Of a stretch of DNA of 14,977 nucleotides, positions 9,101 to 14,687 are shown piece after piece. Each line of letters begins with the position of its first letter. Position 1 is the first letter of the stretch. The stretch spans positions 1 to 14,977 of the forward strand of contig CAMORL010000028.1 in the NCBI GenBank assembly GCA_946623765.1, given 5' to 3'. Position numbers and translations under genes: made by a program. The DNA comes from an uncultured Clostridia bacterium. GTDB lineage: Bacteria; Bacillota_A; Clostridia; Christensenellales; CAG-138. The notes beneath the pieces are model-generated. The model had not been told where the DNA came from. It made no database searches and saw nothing but the letters and a program-made list of their open reading frames with translations.

Positions 9101-10151
9101 AAAGCCCTTCCAGAATGGCGGTGTATTCCTCGCTGGAGCGGATCGCGTCGATATAATTCTGCTTCTGCTCGTCGGTCAGCGTCGGGTCGTTTTCGATCGC
9201 GGCGATCGACTGATCGAGCATGGATTTTCCGGTTTCCAGCGTCCGGATCGTGTATTTGAGGCTCAGCAGCTGCGCGCGCATCGAATTTGCGGCGTCCAGC
9301 TGCGCGGCGAGCGCGGCGCGCTGGCTGGTAAGCTCGCTGATCGTGTCGTTCAGTTCCCGGTCCGCATCGTCCAGTTTCTGTTCCGCTTCGCGGATCGTGC
9401 GTCCCGCGACGACTCTTCCCCTGTCGAGCGCGTCCTGTCCCTCGGTGAGCTTGTCGCGATTTTCTTCGATTTCCTGCTCGCCGTCTTTGACCTTCTGCCG
9501 CGCCTCGTCGAGCTCCTTCGTCGCTTCTTCAAATTCCTCGTCGATTGCGGAATACACCTTTTCGTTCAGCGCGTCGATCTTGTCGTCGTCGATCGTGATC
9601 TCCACCTGACGTTCGATGAGTCCGGAGGTCGTGACGGACGCCACGCCCGAAACGCCTTCGAGCCGCGGAAGCAGCGTGTCGCTGACGAATGCGGAGAGCT
9701 CGAGCGGATCCTTGTCCTTTGCATAGACCGCGGCAACGGTGACGGGAATGAGGTCGGAGCTCAGCTCCATCATAACCGGCGTGCCGACGGTTTCATCCCA
9801 CGATACGGTCAGCATGCCGATCGCCTTCTGTACGTCGATCGACGCCATATCGACGTCGGTGCCGTCCTCAAAGGTGAGGTAGACGACGGAGACGTTTTCG
9901 CTGCTCTTCGATGTGACCGATTTGATATGGTCGAGCGCGGACATCGCCTGCTCCATGGGCTTGGTCACCTTTGCCTCGATCTCCTCGGGCGAGGAGCCGG
10001 GGCAGGTCGTGAACAGAACGATGTACGGAAAGCTCATATCCGGCAGCAGATCCGGCGTCATTTTGCTGACGGAAACATAGCCGAGCACGAGGACGAGCAG
10101 AACGACCACAAGCACGGTAAACGGTTTTTTAACGCTGAATTTCGCAAACAT
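6195..10151 (-). CDS. RND family efflux transporter (AcrB/SwrC-like) with long coiled-coil insertion
   Basis: A 1318-residue transporter, longer than the usual 1030-1070. It starts MFAKFSVKKPFTVL. The ATG at 10151 is preferred over an upstream TTG (10169) because GGAG lies 8 nt before it. Layout: TM1 (about 11-30), first porter region to about 195, a coiled-coil insertion (about 197-470), resumption at LSKDMIAKLLSAQNFSMPAGYL, TM2-6 from about 605, second porter region (about 810-1130), TM8-12 and a Pro/Glu-rich tail. Signatures include GMLVDNSIVVIENIYR and VGIAVNNGIVLVDTANRFR, then LRPVLMTALTTILGLLPLAIG. In AcrB terms the proton-relay Asp407 is kept (Asp676), Asp408 is Asn677, and Lys940 is Asn1204. 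No membrane fusion protein or outer-membrane channel gene adjoins it, as expected for a monoderm. The substrate cannot be inferred; a solvent, lipid, peptide or drug export role is possible. Confidence 0.93.
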   Translation of the reverse strand: MFAKFSVKKPFTVLVVVLLVLVLGYVSVSKMTPDLLPDMSFPYIVLFTTCPGSSPEEIEAKVTKPMEQAMSALDHIKSVTSKSSENVSVVYLTFEDGTDVDMASIDVQKAIGMLTVSWDETVGTPVMMELSSDLIPVTVAAVYAKDKDPLELSAFVSDTLLPRLEGVSGVASVTTSGLIERQVEITIDDDKIDALNEKVYSAIDEEFEEATKELDEARQKVKDGEQEIEENRDKLTEGQDALDRGRVVAGRTIREAEQKLDDADRELNDTISELTSQRAALAAQLDAANSMRAQLLSLKYTIRTLETGKSMLDQSIAAIENDPTLTDEQKQNYIDAIRSSEEYTAILEGLSQVDAQLAANGLDRGSLDDTIGELDAAIPQMEEGLQKLDELLEQANSGKLDLEKGREELEKQKRNVYGQIGAAQNAIDEGKQALALGEKELEAGKAQLEQAEKAAADQLAAAKEAANLHTILSKDMIAKLLSAQNFSMPAGYLREEGTQWLVSVGDEIESVDILEQIPLFSAGIDSLDTITLGDIADIRITDNTNSTYAKINGENGVLLSFSKQSSYATATVSDSIEKRFRELEETYPGLSFTSLMSQGDFIHMAISSVVENLLIGAALAILILFLFLRDLRPTLIVGISIPVSVLFALVLMYFSGVTMNVISMSGLAIGIGMLVDNSIVVIENIYRLRSEGVPVRDAAVRGVKEVAGAITASTLTTICVFVPILFVQGLTRQIFMDMVLTVTYSLLASLIVAMTVIPAMVTGVMRRPVKPQGKTRKKLMAAFESALRFTLKHRALALLLALVILLGSAWAVVRRGFVMFPESGGKQISVTVPLEKGTSFEDATKIADEFMEIMYTVPGLTDAGGMLGGGVTSILGMGDGQGTNVSELTIYGLIDEKSELSSITIHNTLDEALSPLKAEHPYTIAGMSTMSFSSSMSGDDVSIKVYANDLAVLSDTARTIADALSSVDGIKEVDSGADETMPTLHVSVDKAKAAAHGLTVAETYMKLAEVLKNTASSTSVSANATSLDVSVIADSGVPHSREALENLTFSVTRLDKSVETVKLKEIATVTETTTLASINRIDQRRCLTVTATLAEGKNVTLVSRDVEKAVNAIPLPAGCTLTYDGQNEAINSALKDLIWMLALGVLIIYLIMVAQFQSLLSPFIVIGTVPLAFAGGFLALWITGTEIGVVPMIGFIMLVGIAVNNGIVLVDTANRFRDEGMKKRDAIVQATVIRLRPVLMTALTTILGLLPLAIGLGTGAEIVQPVAIVCIGGLTYATLMTAFIIPVLYDIFRRDKKPEPEPAPASVEPDTEQLPEQA
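8744..9563 (-). other. Segment encoding the coiled-coil hairpin inserted in the RND porter domain
   Basis: About 273 residues rich in Glu, Lys, Gln, Ala and Leu separate KIDALN from LSKDMIAKLLSAQN, two sequences that are close together in ordinary RND pumps. Heptad-like helices occur on both arms, with recurring acidic-Gly units such as VKDGEQEIEENRDKLTEGQDAL and LEAGKAQLEQAEKA (shown here only in part). A middle part with LTDEQKQNYIDAIRSSEEY probably forms the turn region. This pattern resembles a long antiparallel hairpin projecting from the membrane. Boundaries are judged by eye. Confidence 0.8.
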
Positions 10152-10198
10152 GGCGGTATCTCCGATCAAAGGAACCCGGTATTCCGGTATAATAGACT

Positions 10199-10207
10199 AT
10201 TGTATCA
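10199..10207 (-). promoter_or_regulatory. Candidate extended -10 promoter for the RND-DUF218 transcript
   Basis: The minus strand reads TGATACAAT, a TGn motif joined to TACAAT (five of six consensus bases). Only a poor -35 (TTCATG, 15-nt spacing) precedes it, which is tolerable for an extended -10 promoter. Transcription would start near 10192 and give a leader of about 40 nt before the ATG at 10151. It is the best minus-strand candidate in the gap but not compelling. Confidence 0.45.
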
Positions 10208-10244
10208 CACTTTGACCTGCATGAATGTAGCAAAGATGTGAAAC

Positions 10245-10258
10245 TTTACGATTGTAAA
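10245..10258. promoter_or_regulatory. Palindrome between divergent promoters, possible operator
   Basis: TTTAC-GATT-GTAAA is a perfect 5-bp inverted repeat with a 4-nt centre. It lies between the minus-strand promoter candidate at 10199-10207 and the plus-strand -35 at 10273. That placement fits a binding site for a regulator of one or both transcripts, but the arms are short and no regulator gene is adjacent. Confidence 0.35.
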
Positions 10259-10272
10259 ATTACAGCCGGGGG

Positions 10273-10302
10273 TTGAGCGAACACGCGCGGTTATGCTATA
10301 CT
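10273..10302 (+). promoter_or_regulatory. Extended -10 promoter for the PIG-V-like glycosyltransferase gene
   Basis: -35 TTGAGC (10273-10278), 18-nt spacer, -10 TATACT (10297-10302), with a TGC extension directly before the -10. Transcription would start near 10309, just upstream of the ribosome binding site. Confidence 0.72.
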
Positions 10303-10324
10303 GATCGAAAGAAAGGAAGCGTCA

Positions 10325-11731
10325 ATGGAACAGGCACCCGTGAAACATCATCATAACAGGATTGCGGCATCGATCATTTCCGGCGCAGGGATTCTTGTGC
10401 TGCTGGCTGCGTTCGTATACTGGATTGTGAAGGAACACCCGGCGGCGTCCGGCATCGCGGCGGCGGCATGCTCGATCGCGCTGTTTACGATCGGCTGCCT
10501 TCGCTTTGTCCCCGTATGGATGACTTTTTGGACGGACCGGACCGAAGCGCGCCTTGACGGAGACGAACCGAAGCATGCCGTACTGCTGATCGCGCTGCTG
10601 GCGTTTGCGGTCGAAGCGCTGCTGTTCGGCGCGGTCACGCTTGCGCTGTCCGTGCGCAGCGGGGAAGGCTTCACGTTCCGCGGCGCGATCGAATTCTGGC
10701 GCTGTCTCGACAGCGGACACTATCTCGACATCACGCGCGAGTGGTATGTGCCGAAGCTGTTTTTCGAAACGACGGAGGAATGGTTTCAGACCGGCGACGA
10801 CGTCGGACGCGTCGTGCAGCTTGTGTTCCTGCCGGGCTATCCGCTCGCCGTCTATCCGTTCTACCGGATCATCGGAGACGACGCCGTCGCGGGGCTGCTC
10901 GTGTCCATGCTCGCGTTTCCCGGGGCGTGCAGCGTGCTGTACCGGCTGCTGCGGCTCGATTACGATCACAGGCACGCGTTCCGTACGGTGCTGATGCTTC
11001 TGCTGCTGCCGGGCGGATTCTTCTTCGTTGCGCCGATGAGCGAGTCGCTCTATCTGCTGCTTGCGCTGTCCGCGCTCCTGTGCTTCCGCAAAAAGCGGTA
11101 TCTGCTCGCCGGGCTGTTCGGCGCATACTGCGCGTTCACACGCACGGTCGGGCTGCTGCTCGTTGCGCCGATGGTCCTTGAATGGATCCGCGCGTTTCCG
11201 AAGAAGGGCGGAGAACGGAGAACGTGGACGCTCGGACTGCTGTCCGTGCTGCTCGTGCCGGCGGGTTTTCTTGCGTATCTTTGGATCAACAAGACCGTTT
11301 CCGATTATCCGCTGCAGTTTCTGACCTATCAGCATCGGTGGTGGAGTCAGCACCTCGGATGGTTTTTCAACACCGCGTCGTATCAGACAAACTACCTGCT
11401 CGACTGCATCCGGGAGGGCAGCCGTGAGAACTTCTTCGGGCTTTGGCTGCCGAACCTTCTGTGGCATTTCGGTACGCTCGGACTCTTTGCGCTGACGGCG
11501 AAGAAGCTGCGTCCGAGCTATTCCGCCTGGTTCATCGCCTATTTCGGGATCGCGATCGGCGCGACATGGCTGCTTTCGGGTCCGCGCTATCTTCTTTCCA
11601 TGCCGGTCGTCGCAATGATGCTTGCGGCCTGCACCGAAAAGACGTGGCAGAAGATCCTCGCCGCGCTTATACTCGTGCCGCTGTCCGTACTGTATCTGCT
11701 CGCCTTCGTCTGGCGCTGGCAGGTGTGGTGA
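10325..11731 (+). CDS. PIG-V-like GT-C fold membrane glycosyltransferase (probable mannosyltransferase)
   Basis: A 468-residue polytopic protein with about ten membrane segments. It resembles bacterial relatives of GPI mannosyltransferase PIG-V, which transfer a sugar from a lipid-linked donor on the outer membrane face. Supporting features: the first long loop carries LDSGHYLDITREWY with the likely catalytic Asp129; FLPGYPLAVYPFY (168-180) follows; then LLPGGFFFVAPMSESLYLLLA (P229 onward) and AFTRTVGLLLVAP around Arg273; and near the C-terminus SGPRYLLSMPVVAMMLA (Arg421). Length and motif order suit the family. AAAGGAAG (10312-10319) lies 5 nt before the ATG. It stands alone between its own promoter and terminator, divergent from the RND pump. 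Acceptor and sugar cannot be read from sequence, so mannose is inferred from the family only. Confidence 0.8.
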   Translation: MEQAPVKHHHNRIAASIISGAGILVLLAAFVYWIVKEHPAASGIAAAACSIALFTIGCLRFVPVWMTFWTDRTEARLDGDEPKHAVLLIALLAFAVEALLFGAVTLALSVRSGEGFTFRGAIEFWRCLDSGHYLDITREWYVPKLFFETTEEWFQTGDDVGRVVQLVFLPGYPLAVYPFYRIIGDDAVAGLLVSMLAFPGACSVLYRLLRLDYDHRHAFRTVLMLLLLPGGFFFVAPMSESLYLLLALSALLCFRKKRYLLAGLFGAYCAFTRTVGLLLVAPMVLEWIRAFPKKGGERRTWTLGLLSVLLVPAGFLAYLWINKTVSDYPLQFLTYQHRWWSQHLGWFFNTASYQTNYLLDCIREGSRENFFGLWLPNLLWHFGTLGLFALTAKKLRPSYSAWFIAYFGIAIGATWLLSGPRYLLSMPVVAMMLAACTEKTWQKILAALILVPLSVLYLLAFVWRWQVW

Positions 11732-11758
11732 AAAAGCAGGACAATCGTCCGGCTTTTT
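11731..11758 (+). terminator. Rho-independent terminator of the glycosyltransferase gene
   Basis: Left arm AAAAAGC-A-GGAC (11731-11742) pairs with GTCC-G-GCTTTTT (11747-11758), with one mismatch and a 4-nt loop. It starts at the last base of the stop codon and ends in five T. Confidence 0.8.
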
Positions 11759-11760
11759 CA

Positions 11761-11811
11761 ATGATGTTTGCGCTTCGCGCAAGTGATGTATGCCCTGTGG
11801 GCATATGAAGG
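11761..11811. repeat. Array of two perfect hairpins with TGATG-type linkers
   Basis: Hairpin one is TTGCGC-TTC-GCGCAA (11768-11782). Hairpin two is TATGCCC-TGT-GGGCATA (11789-11805). They differ in sequence and arm length, both have 3-nt loops, and they are bracketed by near-identical linkers: ATGATGT (11761-11767), GTGATG (11783-11788) and TGAAGG (11806-11811). No T-runs follow either hairpin. Conserved linker with unrelated but self-complementary arms suggests a repeat unit under structural selection. The function is not known to me. Confidence 0.6.
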
Positions 11812-11813
11812 AG

Positions 11814-11839
11814 GGTTCTCCGGTCGGAGAACCTTTTTT
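11814..11839 (+). terminator. Strong rho-independent terminator before the SRP operon promoter
   Basis: Perfect 8-bp stem GGTTCTCC (11814-11821) / GGAGAACC (11826-11833), loop GGTC, followed by six T (11834-11839). It is the second terminator in 110 nt. It insulates the SRP operon from read-through, or belongs to the hairpin array. Confidence 0.85.
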
Positions 11840-11856
11840 ATATTTGAAAATAATGC

Positions 11857-11884
11857 TTGACAAACGGGGCAAAACCGGTATAAT
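11857..11884 (+). promoter_or_regulatory. Consensus sigma-A promoter of the ylxM-ffh operon
   Basis: -35 TTGACA (11857-11862) and -10 TATAAT (11879-11884) are both perfect matches, with a 16-nt spacer. Transcription should start near 11891. This is the strongest promoter in the window. Confidence 0.88.
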
Positions 11885-11891
11885 GGAACGA

Positions 11892-11915
11892 GTGTAAAGG
11901 AAAAAGACTTTACAC
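11892..11915 (+). promoter_or_regulatory. Perfect inverted repeat at the predicted 5' end of the ylxM-ffh mRNA
   Basis: GTGTAAAG (11892-11899) and CTTTACAC (11908-11915) flank GAAAAAGA. The repeat begins at about +1/+2 of the predicted transcript and ends 3 nt before the GGAG ribosome binding site (11919-11922). It could be a 5' protective stem-loop in the mRNA or a DNA operator overlapping the start site. Confidence 0.6.
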
Positions 11916-11927
11916 CACGGAGAACGT

Positions 11928-12284
11928 ATGGAACGATTGTTTGAGCTCGGCATGCTGCTGGACCGCTACGAGCAGATGCTCACGGAGCGGCAGAGAAGCA
12001 TTCTGCGGCAGTATACCGACGAAAACTGCTCGCTTGCGGAGATCGCGGAGCGCGAGGGCATTTCGCGGCAGGGCGTCAGAGACATCATTGCGCGCGGATC
12101 GAATCAGCTGCACGGGATCGAAGCGGCGGCGGGACTCATCCGGAAGGAAGCAAGACAGACCGCGCTTTTGCGGGCGTTTCGGAACCGATTCAAGGACGTG
12201 CCCCTGCGGGACGCGGACCGTGCGGCGTTCGAGGGATATCTTGCGGAGCTTGCGGGCATTTGGGAGGACGAAGATGGCATTTGA
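11928..12284 (+). CDS. ylxM: YlxM/UPF0122 family SRP-associated HTH protein
   Basis: A 118-residue protein of the UPF0122/YlxM family, encoded next to ffh in many Bacillota and reported to associate with the signal recognition particle. The N-terminal region LFELGMLLDRYEQMLTERQ, then LRQYTDENCSLAEIAEREGI and SRQGVRDIIARG, forms a sigma-region-4-like helix-turn-helix (about 20-65), and the C-terminal half is helical and charged. Length is normal (about 105-120). GGAG (11919-11922) is spaced 5 nt from the ATG. The gene overlaps ffh by 11 nt, so translation is coupled. Whether it binds DNA or RNA or modulates SRP cannot be told from this sequence. Confidence 0.9.
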   Translation: MERLFELGMLLDRYEQMLTERQRSILRQYTDENCSLAEIAEREGISRQGVRDIIARGSNQLHGIEAAAGLIRKEARQTALLRAFRNRFKDVPLRDADRAAFEGYLAELAGIWEDEDGI

Positions 12285-13620
12285 AGGCATCGCATCCAAA
12301 CTGCAGAACGTATTTAAGAAACTGACCGGAAAGGGCAGGCTTTCCGAGCGCGACGTCAAGGACGCCATGCGCGAGATCAAGCTTGCGCTTCTGGAAGCGG
12401 ACGTCAACTTCCTGGTCGTCAAGGATTTCGTGAAGCGCGTGGAAGCGCGCGCCGTCGGCACCGACGTGCTCGAAAGTCTCACGCCGGGGCAGATGGTCAT
12501 TAAAATCGTCAACGAAGAGCTGACCGCGCTCATGGGCAGCACGAACGCCAAGCTGGAGTTCGGTCCGAAAAAGCCCGCCGTCATCCTGATGTCGGGTCTG
12601 CAGGGCGCCGGTAAAACGACGATGTGCGGAAAGCTCGCGGTGCTCCTCAAAAAGCAGTACGGCAAGTCTCCGCTGCTTTGCGCGTGCGACATCTACCGTC
12701 CCGCGGCGATCGATCAGCTGAAGGTCGTCGGCGGAAAGGCCGAGGTTCCGGTCTACGAACACGGTACGCAGGATCCGGTCAAGACCGCGCAGGAAGCGGT
12801 CGAGGAAGCGCGCCGCACGTTCAAGGACGTCGTGATCGTCGATACCGCAGGTCGACTGCACATCGACGCGGATATGATGGATGAGCTGAAGCGCATCCGC
12901 AACGCTCTGGAACCCGCCGAGATTCTCCTCGTGGTCGACGCAATGACCGGTCAGGACGCGGTCAACGTTGCAAAGGCGTTCAACGAAGCGGTTCCGCTGA
13001 CCGGCGTGGTGCTCACCAAGCTCGACGGCGACACGCGCGGCGGCGCTGCGCTGTCGGTCCGTGCGGTCACGGGAAAGCCGATCAAGTTTGCCGGCACGGG
13101 CGAAAAGCTCACCGACCTCGAGCCGTTCCATCCGGACCGCATGGCAAGCCGCATCCTCGGCATGGGCGACATGCTCACGCTGATCGAAAAAGCGGAGCAG
13201 GCGTTCGATCAGAAAAAGGCGGCAGAGCTCGAAAAGAAGATGCGGACCGACACCTTCACGCTCGACGACTTCCTCGAGCAGATGGAGCAGATGAAGGACA
13301 TGGGCTCCATGGAGGACATTCTGAAGATGATCCCGGGCATGGGCGGCAAGCTCAACGGGCTTCAGATCGACGAGAAGGCGATGGGTCACACGAAAGCGAT
13401 CATTCAGGCGATGACGCCGAAGGAACGCGCCAATCCCGACATTCTGAACGCATCGCGGCGGCGGCGCATCGCGCGCGGCAGCGGCACGTCGATTCAGGAC
13501 GTGAACAAGCTGATGAACCAGTTTGAAGCTTCGCGCAAGATGATGAAGCAGATGACCGGCGGCATGTTCAAGAAGGGCAAGAAGGGCAAGAAGCTGCGCG
13601 GCTTCCCGTTCGGCTTTTAG
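12274..13620 (+). CDS. ffh: Signal recognition particle protein Ffh (SRP54)
   Basis: A 448-residue GTPase that binds signal sequences of nascent chains and, with 4.5S/6S RNA and FtsY, delivers ribosomes to the membrane. The N domain (about 1-85) starts MAFEGIASKLQNVFKKLTGKG. The G domain has GLQGAGKTT (Lys114), DIYRPAAIDQL, DTAGRLH (from Asp190) and TKLDGDTRGGAALS (from Thr248). The Met-rich M domain (about 300-430) includes MKDMGSMEDILKMIPGMGG and the RNA-binding segment RRRRIARGSGTSIQDVN. The tail is a Lys/Gly repeat ending RGFPFGF. The ATG at 12274 is backed by GGGAGGA (12262-12268), 5 nt upstream and inside ylxM; a longer in-frame reading to 11941 lies within ylxM and is not real. The SRP RNA gene and ftsY are not in the window. 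Confidence 0.98.
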   Translation: MAFEGIASKLQNVFKKLTGKGRLSERDVKDAMREIKLALLEADVNFLVVKDFVKRVEARAVGTDVLESLTPGQMVIKIVNEELTALMGSTNAKLEFGPKKPAVILMSGLQGAGKTTMCGKLAVLLKKQYGKSPLLCACDIYRPAAIDQLKVVGGKAEVPVYEHGTQDPVKTAQEAVEEARRTFKDVVIVDTAGRLHIDADMMDELKRIRNALEPAEILLVVDAMTGQDAVNVAKAFNEAVPLTGVVLTKLDGDTRGGAALSVRAVTGKPIKFAGTGEKLTDLEPFHPDRMASRILGMGDMLTLIEKAEQAFDQKKAAELEKKMRTDTFTLDDFLEQMEQMKDMGSMEDILKMIPGMGGKLNGLQIDEKAMGHTKAIIQAMTPKERANPDILNASRRRRIARGSGTSIQDVNKLMNQFEASRKMMKQMTGGMFKKGKKGKKLRGFPFGF

Positions 13621-13690
13621 AGGACGAAAACGGATTCCCGTATTCGAAATAAATCAAAAAAAGAAAAAAGGATAAGGAGAAACAAAAACC

Positions 13691-13933
13691 ATGTTGAAGA
13701 TCAGACTGAGAAGAATGGGCGCAAAGAAGCAGCCTTTCTACCGTATCATCGTTGCGGATTCCCGCGCACCGCGTGACGGCGCATTCGTTGAGGAACTCGG
13801 TTACTACAATCCCGCAAGCGAACCCGTTGAGCTCAAGGTAGACAACGAGCGTGCACAGGAATGGATGAAGAACGGCGCACAGCCCACCGACACCGTTCGC
13901 GGCCTTCTGAAGAAGGCAGGCGCGATCGACTGA
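13691..13933 (+). CDS. rpsP: 30S ribosomal protein S16
   Basis: An 80-residue protein of the 30S subunit body, needed for assembly. It is recognised from [41 protein letters not shown] and the C-terminal [25 protein letters not shown]; length is typical. AAGGAG (13674-13679) precedes the ATG by 11 nt, a long spacing. The 70-nt gap after ffh is A-rich, holds no convincing terminator or promoter, and only a weak ACGG-ATTC-CCGT hairpin, so S16 is probably read from the ylxM promoter. Confidence 0.97.
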   Translation: MLKIRLRRMGAKKQPFYRIIVADSRAPRDGAFVEELGYYNPASEPVELKVDNERAQEWMKNGAQPTDTVRGLLKKAGAID

Positions 13934-13944
13934 TCGAGGCGGCT

Positions 13945-14172
13945 ATGGACAAGCTGGTTGAATTCATCGCAAAGAGCCTCGTCGATCATCCCGAGAACGT
14001 CAAGGTGACGACGCGCGAAGAGGACGACAGCGTCATCATCGAGCTCGTCGTCGATCCCGAGGATACCGGCAAGGTCATCGGCAAGCAGGGACGCATCGCA
14101 AAGGCGATCCGCGCGATCGTCAAGGCAGCGTCCATCAACGACGAAAAGAAAGTCGTCGTCGACATTCTGTGA
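13945..14172 (+). CDS. khpA: KH-domain RNA-binding protein KhpA (YlqC)
   Basis: A 75-residue single-KH protein. It starts MDKLVEFIAKSLVDHPENV and carries the RNA-contacting loop GKQG (46-49) in KVIGKQGRIAKAIRAIVKAA. In Bacillota, KhpA pairs with KhpB (Jag/EloR) to bind many RNAs and influence cell elongation and division; the partner gene is not here. The ATG at 13945 is chosen because it gives the family start and has GAGG (13936-13939) 5 nt upstream; an upstream in-frame ATG at 13861 lies inside rpsP. It is 11 nt after rpsP and overlaps rimM by 4 nt. Confidence 0.95.
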   Translation: MDKLVEFIAKSLVDHPENVKVTTREEDDSVIIELVVDPEDTGKVIGKQGRIAKAIRAIVKAASINDEKKVVVDIL

Positions 14173-14687
14173 GCGCAGCGTTTTACCGGATCGGCGTGAT
14201 CGTACGTCCGCACGGCGTACACGGCGCGGTCAAGGTCGAGCCGCTGACCGATTCGAGCAAGCGCTTCCGCAATCTCACGGACGCATATCTGGAGATGCAC
14301 GGGGAACACCGCCCCGTGCAGCTTTGCGTTACGTCCGTTGCGCCGGACAGCGTCATTCTCACCGTCAAGGGCACGGAAACGCCGGAGCAGGCGAACGCCT
14401 ATCGCGGCGCATATCTCTGCGTGGACAGGGAACACCGCGTCAAACTCCCGAAGGACAGCTATTTCGTGACGGATCTGATCGGCTGCGACACGTTCGACAC
14501 CGACGGGAACGCCTTCGGAAAACTGACCGACGTATACGAAACCGGCGCAAACGACGTCTATGAAATCGAGCACGGCAAGCTGATGGTTCCGGCGCTGAAG
14601 CGCGTCCTTTTTGAGGTCGATACCGAGAACGGCAGGATCGTGTTCGACGCGGCAGTATTGAAGGAGGTCGGGCTCTTTGAGAATTGA
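14169..14687 (+). CDS. rimM: Ribosome maturation factor RimM
   Basis: A 172-residue factor that binds S19 and helps mature the 30S head. The N-terminal RimM domain (about 5-85) begins FYRIGVIVRPHGVHGAVKVEPLTD, with the family PHG signature. The C-terminal PRC-barrel domain (about 95-168) has YFVTDLIGCDTFDTDG and ends FDAAVLKEVGLFEN. The start is a GTG at 14169 overlapping the khpA stop (GTGA). No good ribosome binding site precedes it, which suggests coupled translation. Length matches the family. The gene overlaps trmD by 11 nt. Confidence 0.95.
   Translation: MSAAFYRIGVIVRPHGVHGAVKVEPLTDSSKRFRNLTDAYLEMHGEHRPVQLCVTSVAPDSVILTVKGTETPEQANAYRGAYLCVDREHRVKLPKDSYFVTDLIGCDTFDTDGNAFGKLTDVYETGANDVYEIEHGKLMVPALKRVLFEVDTENGRIVFDAAVLKEVGLFEN
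14661..14668 (+). promoter_or_regulatory. Shine-Dalgarno sequence that fixes the TTG start of trmD
   Basis: AAGGAGGT lies 8 nt before TTG (14677) within the end of rimM. Because no ATG is near, this site decides the start. Confidence 0.8.

Noticed and set aside
10152..10169. TTG start for the RND protein at 10169
   Set aside because: The ATG at 10151 has GGAG 8 nt upstream and gives the standard N-terminus of the family.
10188..10193. Plus-strand TATAAT
   Set aside because: No -35 element at suitable spacing. The better plus-strand promoter is at 10273-10302, closer to the gene.
8343..10241. A 632-codon open frame on the plus strand opposite the RND gene, with another of 461 codons at 6774-8159
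   Set aside because: Both are antisense shadows. The minus strand carries an unmistakable RND protein, the plus-strand translations are Arg/Asp/Val-rich with no recognisable domain, and GC-rich codon use naturally keeps the opposite frame open.
11761..11811. CRISPR array or transposon end
   Set aside because: The units are hairpins with differing stems rather than identical repeats with spacers, and no transposase or cas gene is present.
11805..11898. Possible small ORF starting ATGAAGGAGGG
   Set aside because: It runs through a terminator and the whole SRP promoter, has no good ribosome binding site, and overlaps the hairpin array.
10322..11953. A 543-codon minus-strand open frame opposite the glycosyltransferase
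   Set aside because: Charged, Arg/Gln-rich translation without domains. It crosses two terminators and the SRP promoter, as expected for a shadow frame.
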